A stretch of 64,000 bases of DNA, from the NCBI GenBank assembly GCA_040507005.1, contig JBEVVS010000113.1, forward strand, positions 1 to 64,000, written 5' to 3'. The notes below the pieces were generated by a model that saw nothing but the letters and a program-made list of their open reading frames with translations, was not told the DNA's origin and did not search any database. This DNA is from Thiodiazotropha sp040507005 (GTDB lineage: Bacteria; Pseudomonadota; Gammaproteobacteria; Chromatiales; Chromatiaceae). Shown here in pieces: positions 18,105-26,379 of the stretch; the first letter of the stretch is position 1, and the number at the start of each line of letters is the position of its first letter. The translations under genes were made by a program, and so were the position numbers.

Positions 18105-19144
18105 TTACTCTTTGGCTTCCTTGACCTCTTCAGCCGGCTCTTCCATGGCGGGTTTTTCTTCCGAGGTGGTGCTCGCGGTATCAGCTGCAGGTGCATCAGC
18201 GGCCGGTGCGTCTGCGGCCGGTGCCTCTGCGGCAGGTGCTTCAGTGGCGGCGGGCTTGGCGTTCTTCTCATTGAAGACCAGCTTGCTGGAGTCGCGCAGG
18301 CCCTGCATATAGTCCGACAGGGCGTTCTGCTTCAGCTTGTTGACGATCTTGTCCTTGACGCTGTCCAGGGTCGGCGCCTCTGTCTGGCGGGAGTCTTCCA
18401 GCAGTATGACGTGCCAGCCAAACTGTGTCTCAACCGGGGCTTTGCTGTATTTGCCTTTCTCCATGGCCACCAGGGCATCTCCGAAGGGCTTTACCATCTG
18501 CGCCGGATCGAACCAGCCCAGGTCACCGCCATTCTTACCGGTGGGGCCGGTTGAGTGTTCTTTGGCGAGTTCTGCGAAGTCGGCGCCGCCATCGAGCTTC
18601 TCAATCAAGGCGCTTGCCTCTTGCTGCTCTTTCACCAGGATATGTCTGGCCTTTACTCGGTATTGGATTGCCCGGCGTAATCCTCCTGGTAGGATTTCTG
18701 GATATCTTCTTCGCTGGGTTCATGTTCGGTGGCGTAATCCTGGATCGCGATCTGGGTCAGCAGTTTAGCCTTCAGCAGGTCGATGGAGGCGGAGATTTCG
18801 GGACGGTTCTGGATGCCTTTTTTCTCCGCGTCTTGGGCCACGATGATGATGTTGGATAGCTCATTGAGCACGCTCATCTGCAACTCGGGGGAGTTTTGCG
18901 CCTCGGGGACGTTGCGCATGCGATCCTGGAAGTAGATGCTGTACATGGTGCGGGTGATGGCCTCACCGTTGACCGTGAGCAGGGTTTCCACATCCATGTC
19001 GGCGGACGAGGCTTCGTTCATTTCAGGTACAGTGGCTGAAGGTTCACTATCCGTTTTGGCCGCGGAAGCCGGGTCCGTAGCCTGGTTGCAAGCTGTCAGC
19101 AGTCCTGCGCTGCAAACCGCAGCTAAAAAGATCTTCATTTTCAT
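18105..19144 (-). pseudogene. parvulin-type peptidyl-prolyl isomerase lipoprotein, one frameshift
   Basis: Two adjoining minus-strand frames make one protein. The N-terminal part (19144 to 18653) has a lipoprotein signal (LLTAC lipobox) and a SurA/PpiD-like N-domain (LLTVNGEAITRTMYSIYF), ending GQSNTE then TAA. The next frame continues with ARHILVKEQQEASALIEKL and the PpiC fold (GGDLGWFDPAQMV, FGWHVILLED). Adding one base in GAGTAAAG (18651-18658) gives ...NTEYKARHILVK, the normal family sequence. So exactly one base is missing. The tail (about the last 45 residues) is Ala/Pro/Asp/Glu-rich with repeated AADAP units. The protein would aid folding of exported proteins. It lies upstream of a good terminator and downstream of yciI. 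Confidence 0.82.
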
Positions 19145-19199
19145 CGTTGAACTTACCTAGTTGTGATTGATTGGTTGAATGGTTATACAACTGCCGCCA

Positions 19200-19502
19200 T
19201 CAGGCCGGCAGCACTTTCTTAAAGGGTTTTACCTGCACTCTGGCGTAGACGCCAGCCTCGATGTAGGGGTCGGCATCCGCCCAGTTCTTGGCGCTTTCGA
19301 GGCTGTCGAATTCAGCCACGATGAGGCTGCCGGAGAAGCCGGCGGGTCCGGGATCCTCGTTGTCGATCATCGGGTGGGGGCCTGCTAAAAGGAGACGCCC
19401 CTCATGTTGCAGCTGTTTGAGTCTTGCCAGGTGATCATCCCGTGCCTTGAGGCGCTGCTCCAGGCTGTCATCCCGATCCTCTGCCATGATTGCGTAGTAC
19501 AC
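19200..19502 (-). CDS. yciI: YciI family protein
   Basis: The 100-residue protein is a YCII-domain (dimeric ferredoxin-like alpha/beta) protein. The family pattern is seen in YYAIMAEDRDDSLEQRLKARDDHLARL (with a conserved His24-Asp pair), LLLAGPHP and FDSLESAKNWADADPYIEAGVY. The biochemical role of the family is unsettled; His and Asp residues in a pocket have been proposed to be catalytic. It starts two bases from the end of yciB, matching the yciI-yciB neighbourhood known in other gammaproteobacteria. Confidence 0.92.
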   Translation of the reverse strand: MYYAIMAEDRDDSLEQRLKARDDHLARLKQLQHEGRLLLAGPHPMIDNEDPGPAGFSGSLIVAEFDSLESAKNWADADPYIEAGVYARVQVKPFKKVLPA

Positions 19503-19504
19503 GA

Positions 19505-20164
19505 TTACGCTTCCTCCAATTCGTTGTCAGTCATATGGCGCGCCAGATAGAAGGCTTGCAGGACGATGAATCCCAGGGTCAGCCCCATCATGCCGAACAG
19601 CTTGAAGTTGACCCAGTCCTCTTCAAGGGTATGCGCAGTATTACACATCTCCAGTTCACTTCCCTGAAAATGCTGACTGCAGTTGTCAAAGTCGATCTGT
19701 TGCAGTCCGGTGAGCTCAATCAGTTGCTGTTCGGCGACGAAGAAATCGTTGGCCACATAGAGATTGAGAAAGCCCAGCAGAATAAAAAAGAGACTCCAGG
19801 TCAGGTTGAGTTTCTTCCAAATGGGATGGGGCACGGAGATGCTGCTCTCCATCATCCTCTGCACCAGCGGCTTCTTGCCGATGTATTGGCTGGCAAGGAA
19901 GACAGCGCCGAACAGCCAGTTGATCACGGAGGGCTTCCACATGATGAAGGAGCGATCCTGCAGCAGGATGGTCAGGCCGCCGAACACCAGCAGGATGCCG
20001 AAGGTGATCAGGTGCATCCTCTCCACGTGCCCCTTGCGCAGCCACCCGTAGGCAACCTGAACCACGGAAGAGACGATGGCGACAGCGGTGGCGATATAGA
20101 TCCCGTACAGCTTGTAGGCCACGAAAAAGAGTATGACCGGGAAAAAATCAGCGAGAAATTTCAT
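19505..20164 (-). CDS. yciB: inner membrane septation protein YciB
   Basis: The 219-residue protein has five membrane helices and the family landmarks MKFLADFFPVILFFVAYK, FGGLTILLQDRSFIMWKPS, WLFGAVFLAS and ESSISVPHPIWKKLN. YciB (IspZ/intracellular septation protein A) affects cell envelope integrity and septation. It carries an insertion of about 40 residues with two cysteines before the final helices (LQQIDFDNCSQHFQG to MCNTAHT), longer than the usual ~180-residue family length. It is contiguous with yciI. Confidence 0.92.
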   Translation of the reverse strand: MKFLADFFPVILFFVAYKLYGIYIATAVAIVSSVVQVAYGWLRKGHVERMHLITFGILLVFGGLTILLQDRSFIMWKPSVINWLFGAVFLASQYIGKKPLVQRMMESSISVPHPIWKKLNLTWSLFFILLGFLNLYVANDFFVAEQQLIELTGLQQIDFDNCSQHFQGSELEMCNTAHTLEEDWVNFKLFGMMGLTLGFIVLQAFYLARHMTDNELEEA

Positions 20165-20279
20165 TATCTGATCAATATCTTACGAAATGAACATAGTAAC
20201 GATGGCAGGCTGCATAGTACACCATGTTTTCATCTGATTTAGTGACCGCCTATATAAAGATGGCTATTGCCTGGAGCAA

Positions 20280-21026
20280 TTAGTGAAGGGTCCTGGGTTG
20301 ACCCCAAAGATTATAATACTTTTCAACAACTTCCTTGACCAGCTGGGGATAATTTTGGGCATCCATCTGTTCCATACCTTCGCGAAAAAAATCGGGCGCC
20401 TGCTCGGGAAGCAGGCGGCACAGGGTCTCATAGGCCTGTTCAATCAGCTCCGGCTGATAACTGCGGGTGGCGATGATCGCCTGATTCATTATTAAAATAC
20501 TCCAGGGGTGCGCCAATTCGATGCGCGTGGGTTCCTGCTGCATCAGGGGCTCCATGGCCTGGATCAACTCTACAGACAGGTCATAGAGTTGCTGCAGCTG
20601 GGAAGGTTCCCGAAATCTGTTCGCCAAGCGGGCAAGGGAGTTGATCACCGGTTCGAGGGTGCGCAGTTCTCCTTGGTGGCGAACGATCCAGAGTGCCATG
20701 GGCAGGGTCAGGTCTTCCATCTCCTCACTCTCTTGGGGCAGCTCCAGGCCGGCGGCGACGGTGGAGAAGTCGACCAGCAGCTTGATGCCGTAATCCCCCA
20801 GCTCACTCAGTTCGTCCAGCGAGGAATGGGCGGTCTTCTCAGCCGACTCAACCTGGGCGATCAAAATCTCCAGCAACTCCATCAGCCGATGCATCGCCTG
20901 TTGCAGCGCCGTGGGAGAGTGGTCAGGATCCTTGACACCGGCCTGCATACCCGCCGACACCACCGCCGGAGCGATGGCGTCGAATCGTTGTCCAATATAA
21001 CTGAGATCGAGAATAGGAAATAACAT
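20280..21026 (-). CDS. conserved hypothetical helical protein
   Basis: The 248-residue protein is soluble, rich in Leu and Glu, and predicted almost entirely helical, with no recognised domain. It starts at ATG 21024-21026, divergent from rnm with a short intergenic region of about 70 bases, which probably holds the promoters of both. Codon use matches the neighbouring core genes, and the location suggests a conserved chromosomal gene rather than an accessory one. Confidence 0.7.
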   Translation of the reverse strand: MLFPILDLSYIGQRFDAIAPAVVSAGMQAGVKDPDHSPTALQQAMHRLMELLEILIAQVESAEKTAHSSLDELSELGDYGIKLLVDFSTVAAGLELPQESEEMEDLTLPMALWIVRHQGELRTLEPVINSLARLANRFREPSQLQQLYDLSVELIQAMEPLMQQEPTRIELAHPWSILIMNQAIIATRSYQPELIEQAYETLCRLLPEQAPDFFREGMEQMDAQNYPQLVKEVVEKYYNLWGQPRTLH

Positions 21027-21094
21027 AGACGATATTGTATCAGCTTATCGGCAAGCCTATCGGTTTGACCTCACTATGGGTACAATCCGCCCCC

Positions 21095-21964
21095 ATGTTT
21101 TGCGAATACGACCTGCACAGCCATTCAACTGCATCCGATGGAACCCTCTCGCCAAGGGAGCTGGTCTGCCGTGCGGCAACTGCTGGCGTGAAGGTATTGG
21201 CGTTGACCGATCATGACACCACCGCCGGTATCGAGGAGGCGCAATCCGCCGCCACTGATTGCGGCATGGTGTTGATCCCCGGCGTGGAGATCTCGGTCAG
21301 CTGGAACAAACAGACAGTGCATATCGTCGGCCTGAATGTGGATATAGAAAACCAGGAGCTGCAACAAGGGTTGAGGGAAATGCGGGTGTTCCGGGATTGG
21401 CGCGCGCATGAGATCGCCGAGCGACTGGAAAAGGCCGGTATCAAAGGTGCCTATGCAGGGGCGCTCGCCCACTCCAACGGCACCCTGGTGAGCCGCACAC
21501 ATTTCGCCCGCTATCTGGTTGAGCAGGGCGTGGTCAGTGACGAGCGCAAGGTCTTCAAGCACTACCTGGTGAACGGAAAACCCGGATTCGTGCCGGGCCA
21601 ATGGGCCGATTTGTCCCAGGCATTGGCATGGATCCACGGCGCAGGCGGCATGGCCGTGGTGGCCCATCCCGCCCGCTACAGAATGACCCGCTCCAAGCTG
21701 AGACGCCTGTTCAAGGAGTTTGTGGCGCTCCAGGGTGAGGCGATCGAGGTGGTCTCAGGCAGCCATAGCCGTGACGACTACTATGCCATGGCCAAGCATG
21801 CCAGTGATTTCGGTCTGATGGCCTCGGCGGGTTCCGATTTCCACTCACCGGACAATCCCTGGATCGAGTTTGGTAAGCTGCCCCTGTTGCCAGACAGTTG
21901 CAGGCCCCTATGGTCTGACTGGAGTATCGATACCGCAACATCAAATATCCGCAAGGCCGTATAG
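21095..21964 (+). CDS. rnm: PHP-domain 5'-3' exoribonuclease Rnm (YciV)
   Basis: The 289-residue protein is a PHP-family metal-dependent phosphoesterase. The N-terminal motif YDLHSHSTASDGTLSP contains the metal-binding HxH. Further metal ligands occur in LTDHDTTAG, GVEISVSW, VSRTHFARYLV, VVAHPARY and GSDFHSPD. E. coli YciV/RNase AM trims 5' ends of rRNA. I start at ATG 21095, since a longer frame from 21035 would add 20 residues unlike the family. yciO follows 16 bases later, an arrangement conserved in many gammaproteobacteria. Confidence 0.93.
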   Translation: MFCEYDLHSHSTASDGTLSPRELVCRAATAGVKVLALTDHDTTAGIEEAQSAATDCGMVLIPGVEISVSWNKQTVHIVGLNVDIENQELQQGLREMRVFRDWRAHEIAERLEKAGIKGAYAGALAHSNGTLVSRTHFARYLVEQGVVSDERKVFKHYLVNGKPGFVPGQWADLSQALAWIHGAGGMAVVAHPARYRMTRSKLRRLFKEFVALQGEAIEVVSGSHSRDDYYAMAKHASDFGLMASAGSDFHSPDNPWIEFGKLPLLPDSCRPLWSDWSIDTATSNIRKAV

Positions 21965-21980
21965 TTGTCAGGCAATCCCC

Positions 21981-22604
21981 ATGGCCCAGTTCCTCCAGAT
22001 ACATCCGGACAATCCCCAGCCACGACTGATCAGTCAGGCGGTGGATATCATCCGCGAGGGCGGTCTGGTGATCTACCCCACCGATTCCAGCTACGCCTTG
22101 GGATGCCATATCGGCGATAAAGGTGCAATGGAGCGTATTCGGCGTATCCGCAAGGTGGACGACGCCCACAATTTCACCCTGGTATGCCGGGATCTGACTG
22201 AGATCTCCAACTATGCCAAGATCGATAACCGGGACTACCGCCTGCTGAAGGCACTGACCCCCGGCCCCTATACCTTTATCAACAAGGCCACCAAGCAGGT
22301 CCCCAGGCGGCTGATGCATCCCAAGCGGAAGACCATCGGTATCCGTGTCCCGGATAACGCCATCGTCAGCGCGCTGCTGGAGGAGCTGGCTGAGCCGATC
22401 ATGAGCACCACCCTGATCATGCCGGGTGAGGATATGCCCCTCACCGATCCCTATGAAATGCAGGATCTGCTGGACCATCAGGTGGATCTGATCATCGATG
22501 GCGGTTACTGCGGCTTCGAGCCCACCACCGTGGTGGTGTTGACAGAGGAGCTTCCCGAGGTGGTGCGGGCCGGGAAGGGCGATACCTCGATGTTCGATGT
22601 ATAA
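21981..22604 (+). CDS. yciO: YciO (YrdC/Sua5-family L-threonylcarbamoyladenylate synthase-like protein)
   Basis: The 207-residue protein has the YrdC fold: VIYPTDSSYALGCHIGDKGA, IRRIRKVDD, TPGPYTFINKATKQVPRR and IGIRVPDN. It starts at ATG 21981 (MAQFLQIHPDN, the usual YciO beginning). The longer open frame from 21870 overlaps rnm and is not coding. YciO is a paralogue of TsaC, which makes threonylcarbamoyl-AMP for tRNA modification; how much YciO contributes is not settled. Confidence 0.92.
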   Translation: MAQFLQIHPDNPQPRLISQAVDIIREGGLVIYPTDSSYALGCHIGDKGAMERIRRIRKVDDAHNFTLVCRDLTEISNYAKIDNRDYRLLKALTPGPYTFINKATKQVPRRLMHPKRKTIGIRVPDNAIVSALLEELAEPIMSTTLIMPGEDMPLTDPYEMQDLLDHQVDLIIDGGYCGFEPTTVVVLTEELPEVVRAGKGDTSMFDV

Positions 22605-22688
22605 TCAGCTGTTTCTTAACACTGGGCGGGATGGGGTGTCTCATCTCATTGAGTAAACAAGAAATCTACACTTTAGGACCTGTCTTCA

Positions 22689-23381
22689 ATGCAAGGGCTT
22701 ACTCTGATACAAAAGCTGGCGATCTTTATCCTGCCCCTGATCTTCGCCATCACGGTGCATGAGGCGGCCCACGGCTGGATGGCCAAGCGACTGGGTGACA
22801 AGACCGCCGAGATGTTGGGTCGGGTGACCCTCAACCCGCTAAAGCACATCGACCCCATCGGCACCATCCTGGTACCGCTGGGGGTCTATGTCATGACCGG
22901 CTTCATGTTCGGTTGGGCCAAGCCGGTGCCGGTGAATTGGAACAACCTGCATCAGCCGAAGCGGGACATGGGACTGGTGGCCCTGGCCGGTCCAGGTGCA
23001 AACCTGATCATGGCCCTGATCTGGGCGCTGCTGGTCTATGTTGGCGCACTGATGCTGGAGCACTTCCAGTGGCTGGCCGTGCCATTGATCCTGATGGGGG
23101 TCGCCGGGGTACTCTTCAATGTCATCTTGATGGCCCTGAACCTGCTGCCCGTACCGCCGCTGGATGGTGGCAGGATCGTCTATTCGCTGCTACCGCCGAA
23201 ACAGGCAGATGCCTATTCCAGACTGGAATCCTGGGGTCTCTTCATAGTGCTGTTCCTGCTCGTCACCGGGTTGTTGAGCGTGATTCTCGGGCCTGTGGTG
23301 GGACTGACCATCATGATCCTGCCCGCCAGTGATATAGTGGCGGAACTTATTCCCGTGATTCTCAGTCCTGCAAGGAGTTAA
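22689..23381 (+). CDS. site-2 protease family membrane metalloprotease
   Basis: The 230-residue protein has six hydrophobic segments. The zinc motif is ITVHEAAHGWMAKRLGD (HEAAH, about residues 24-28) and the second metal-site motif is NLLPVPPLDGGRI (about 151-163). It lacks PDZ domains, so it belongs to the small S2P group found next to trpS and scpA in many proteobacteria. The substrate is unknown. It ends two bases before the trpS start, so it is co-transcribed. Confidence 0.9.
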   Translation: MQGLTLIQKLAIFILPLIFAITVHEAAHGWMAKRLGDKTAEMLGRVTLNPLKHIDPIGTILVPLGVYVMTGFMFGWAKPVPVNWNNLHQPKRDMGLVALAGPGANLIMALIWALLVYVGALMLEHFQWLAVPLILMGVAGVLFNVILMALNLLPVPPLDGGRIVYSLLPPKQADAYSRLESWGLFIVLFLLVTGLLSVILGPVVGLTIMILPASDIVAELIPVILSPARS

Positions 23382-23383
23382 TT

Positions 23384-24604
23384 TTGAATCAGTCGCCAAG
23401 CTCATCCCGCGTGCTCTCGGGCATGCGTCCTACAGGTCGTCTACACCTTGGCCACTACCACGGCGTGCTGAAGAATTGGGTGGAGCTGCAGCATCAGCAT
23501 GAGTGTTTCTTCTTTGTCGCGGACTGGCACGCCCTGACCACCCACTATGACGATCCGAGTGTGATTCCGGAGAGTATCTGGGATATGGTCGTCGACTGGC
23601 TGGCGGCGGGTGTCGACAGGGAAAAGGCGACCCTGTTCGTTCAATCCCTGGTGCCTGAGCATGCCGAACTGCATCTGCTGCTCTCCATGATCACCCCCCT
23701 CGGCTGGTTGGAACGGGTCCCAAGCTACAAGGATCAGCAGGAAAAACTGAAGGAGAAGGATCTCGCCACCTACGGCTTCCTGGGCTATCCATTGCTGCAG
23801 TCGGCGGATATCCTGATCTACCGCGCCTCCCAGGTGCCGGTGGGTGAGGATCAAGTGGCCCATGTGGAGTTGACCCGGGAAGTGGCCCGTCGTTTCAACC
23901 ATATCTATGGGCGCGAACCCGATTTCGAGGAGAAGGCGGAACAGGCACGCAAGAAGATGGGTAAAAAAGCGGCCAAGCAGTTTAGCCAACTGCAACGGGC
24001 CTATCAGGAGCAGGGCGATCCCCAGGCCCTGGAAAGCGGCCGTGAACTGCTGCAAGCGCAACAGAATATAAACATCGAAGAGCGTGAACGTCTGCTCGGT
24101 TACCTGGAAGGCAGTGGGCGTATGATTCTGGTGGAGCCGCAACCCTTGCTCACCAAGGCCTCGAAGATGCCGGGGCTGGACGGGCAGAAGATGTCCAAGT
24201 CCTATCAGAACACCATCTCCCTGCGGGAGAAACCGGAGGCTGTGGAGGAGATGCTAAAACGCATGCCCACCGACACCAACCGGGTGAGACGCACCGATCC
24301 GGGGGATCCGCAAAAGTGCCCGGTCTGGCAGTTCCACCTGGTCTACTCCGATGAGCCCACCAAGCAGTGGGTCGAGGAGGGGTGCCGCTCCGCGGGTATC
24401 GGTTGTCTCGACTGCAAGGGTCCGGTAATCGATTCGGTGCTCAATGAGCTGAAACCCATGCAGCAGCGGGCCGCCGAATTCGAGGCCCAGCCCGACCTGG
24501 TAAGGCGCATTATCAGCGAGGGTTCCGAGAGGGCCCGTGAGGTGGCCCAGGAGACCATGCGCGAGGTGCGTGAGGCAATGTCTTTGCGGGGATTCGAATC
24601 ATGA
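23384..24604 (+). CDS. trpS: tryptophanyl-tRNA synthetase
   Basis: The 406-residue enzyme charges tRNA-Trp. The class I motifs are HLGH (residues 21-24) and KMSKS (in GQKMSKSYQNT, about 268-272). The start is TTG at 23384, preceded by AAGGAG at good spacing. It is longer than the typical ~330-residue bacterial enzyme: about 60 to 70 extra residues lie before the KMSKS loop, within EKAEQARKKMGKKAAKQFSQ to NINIEERERLLG. It keeps a cysteine-containing C-terminal half (CLDCKGP). It is in the conserved protease-trpS-scpA-scpB-rluB run. Confidence 0.95.
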   Translation: MNQSPSSSRVLSGMRPTGRLHLGHYHGVLKNWVELQHQHECFFFVADWHALTTHYDDPSVIPESIWDMVVDWLAAGVDREKATLFVQSLVPEHAELHLLLSMITPLGWLERVPSYKDQQEKLKEKDLATYGFLGYPLLQSADILIYRASQVPVGEDQVAHVELTREVARRFNHIYGREPDFEEKAEQARKKMGKKAAKQFSQLQRAYQEQGDPQALESGRELLQAQQNINIEERERLLGYLEGSGRMILVEPQPLLTKASKMPGLDGQKMSKSYQNTISLREKPEAVEEMLKRMPTDTNRVRRTDPGDPQKCPVWQFHLVYSDEPTKQWVEEGCRSAGIGCLDCKGPVIDSVLNELKPMQQRAAEFEAQPDLVRRIISEGSERAREVAQETMREVREAMSLRGFES

Positions 24605-24629
24605 GTGTTAACAAGCCCTAGGATCTGAC

Positions 24630-25448
24630 ATGGAAGAAGCTGAACAACATCCCCACTACCATCCAGAGCAGGAGGAGATGCCGTTCGCCATGGTCATGGG
24701 TGAACCCCTGGCGACGCCTCCCACCGATCTCTATATCCCCCCGGATGCCCTCGAGGTCTTCCTCGACGCCTTCGAGGGGCCCTTGGATCTGCTCCTCTAT
24801 CTGATCCGGCGCCAGAATCTGGATATTCTCGATATCCCCATCTCGGACATCACCGACCAATACGTGCAATATATCGAGATGATGAAAGATCTGCGGCTGG
24901 AACTGGCGGCGGAGTATCTGGTGATGGCGGCCATGTTGGCGGAGATCAAGTCCCGTATGCTATTGCCCAGGCCCACCAGCGAGGAGGAGGAGGGGGATGA
25001 TCCCAGGGCCGAGCTCATCAGGCGACTGCAGGAGTACGAACGCTATAAACAGGCCGCTGAGGATCTGGACGGACTGGAACAGATGCAGCGGGATACCTTC
25101 CAGGGACACGCGGAGTTGGTGGAGCGGCATGTGGAGACCAAGGATCCTGATGTGGATCTGCGGGAGATCCTATTGGCCCTGCAGGATGTGATGACCCGTG
25201 CGGATATGTTCAGCAGCCACCGGGTGGAGAGGGAAAAGCTCTCGGTCAGAGAACGGATGTCCCACGTGCTGCAGGTGGTGCAGGGCAAGGATTTTCTGCC
25301 GTTTACAGAGTTGTTCGATATAACCGAGGGCCGCCTTGGCGTGGTGGTAACCTTCCTTGCGATCCTGGAGCTGCTGAAAGCATCGCTGCTGGAACTGGTC
25401 CAGACCGATGACTTTGCCCCCATTCATGTGAAAGCGAAAACGGCCTGA
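24630..25448 (+). CDS. scpA: segregation and condensation protein A
   Basis: ScpA is the kleisin that bridges the Smc heads. The 272-residue protein has the family signatures FEGPLDLLLYLIRRQNLDILDIPISDIT and EYLVMAAMLAEIKSRMLLP in its N-terminal half. Its C-terminal winged-helix region is VVVTFLAILELLKASLLELVQ. It has an N-terminal extension of about 40 residues with a His/Glu-rich start. ATG 24630 is taken; the stop at 25448 is one base before the scpB start, so the two are co-translated. Confidence 0.95.
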   Translation: MEEAEQHPHYHPEQEEMPFAMVMGEPLATPPTDLYIPPDALEVFLDAFEGPLDLLLYLIRRQNLDILDIPISDITDQYVQYIEMMKDLRLELAAEYLVMAAMLAEIKSRMLLPRPTSEEEEGDDPRAELIRRLQEYERYKQAAEDLDGLEQMQRDTFQGHAELVERHVETKDPDVDLREILLALQDVMTRADMFSSHRVEREKLSVRERMSHVLQVVQGKDFLPFTELFDITEGRLGVVVTFLAILELLKASLLELVQTDDFAPIHVKAKTA

Positions 25449-25449
25449 T

Positions 25450-26379
25450 ATGACAGATGAAGATAGCTTAAAGAAGATAGTCGAAGCCGCCTTGCTGGCC
25501 GCGGGACGACCCCTCAACCTGGATCAACTGCAGTCGCTGTTTCCCGAGCGGGAGGAGCCGGACAAAAAACGTCTCAGACAGGTGCTGGCCGAACTCGCCG
25601 ACGAGTATCAAGGCAGGGGCATAGAGGTGACCGAGGTCGGCAGCGGCTTTCGCATCCAGGTGCGGGCCGAGTTCTCTCCCTGGGTCTCCAAACTCTGGGT
25701 TGAGCGGCCGCCCAAGTACTCCAGGGCCCTGCTAGAGACCCTGGCCCTGATCGCCTATCGCCAACCCATCACCCGGGGCGAGATCGAGGATGTGCGTGGG
25801 GTATCGGTCAGCACCAATATCATCAAGACCCTCACCGAGCGGGAGTGGGTCAGGGTCGTGGGTCATCGGGATGTGCCCGGTAAGCCGGCCCTCTACGCCA
25901 CCACAAAGGAGTTTCTCGACTACTTCAATCTGAAGAATCTGAACGAGTTGCCCACCCTGGCGGAGATCCGTGATCTCGACTCCATCAATCGGGAGCTGGA
26001 ACTGGTCGATCCTGAAAAAGAGGCACCCCAGGCAGAGGTGGAGGCAGGGACAGAGCCAGAGACAGGGATAGAGGCAGAGGTAAAGGGAGAAGCAGAAGCA
26101 GAGGTAGAGACAGATACAGATACAGAGACAGATACAGAGATAGATGCAGAGGTAGAAGCAGAGGCAGAAGCAGAGATAGAGACAGAGACAGAACAGTATC
26201 TGGAAGAACAAGCCGAAGGGATTGGGTCTGTGGAGGGTGAAGATACCATCCCCATTCTCGATGAGTCGTCCGATGCATCACCATCCGCCGCGCAGGATGC
26301 AGAACCCGGGGAGCGGATGGATCAGGCCGATATCGAGGATCAACCCCCATCCAAGCCCGCTACCCATGAATCAGAGTAG
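25450..26379 (+). CDS. scpB: segregation and condensation protein B with long acidic tail
   Basis: ScpB is the kite subunit of the Smc complex. Residues about 1-190 contain the two winged-helix domains: KKIVEAALLAAGRPLNLDQL, YSRALLETLALIAYRQPITRGEIEDVRGV and GHRDVPGKPALYATTKEFLDYFNL. Beyond about residue 195 the protein continues as a very acidic, low-complexity tail of about 60 residues with repeated Glu-Ala, Glu-Val and Thr-Asp pairs, followed by a Ser/Pro-rich end. This makes the protein about 100 residues longer than most ScpB. It overlaps the rluB start by 14 bases. Confidence 0.94.
   Translation: MTDEDSLKKIVEAALLAAGRPLNLDQLQSLFPEREEPDKKRLRQVLAELADEYQGRGIEVTEVGSGFRIQVRAEFSPWVSKLWVERPPKYSRALLETLALIAYRQPITRGEIEDVRGVSVSTNIIKTLTEREWVRVVGHRDVPGKPALYATTKEFLDYFNLKNLNELPTLAEIRDLDSINRELELVDPEKEAPQAEVEAGTEPETGIEAEVKGEAEAEVETDTDTETDTEIDAEVEAEAEAEIETETEQYLEEQAEGIGSVEGEDTIPILDESSDASPSAAQDAEPGERMDQADIEDQPPSKPATHESE
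26035..26205 (+). repeat. low-complexity GA-rich hexamer repeats inside scpB
   Basis: The stretch is built from near-repeats of GAGACA, GATACA, GAGGCA and GCAGAG, all in frame with the reading of scpB and coding for acidic residues alternating with Ala, Val or Thr. Such short in-frame repeats can change length by slippage. The unit is a multiple of three bases, so length change would not shift the frame. The opposite strand is open through the same bases but is a shadow. Confidence 0.85.

Noticed and set aside
25732..26350. Leu/Cys-rich and Ser/Val-rich minus-strand frames across scpB
   Set aside because: They arise from the GA-rich repeats on the plus strand; their composition follows from the repeats and not from a protein family.
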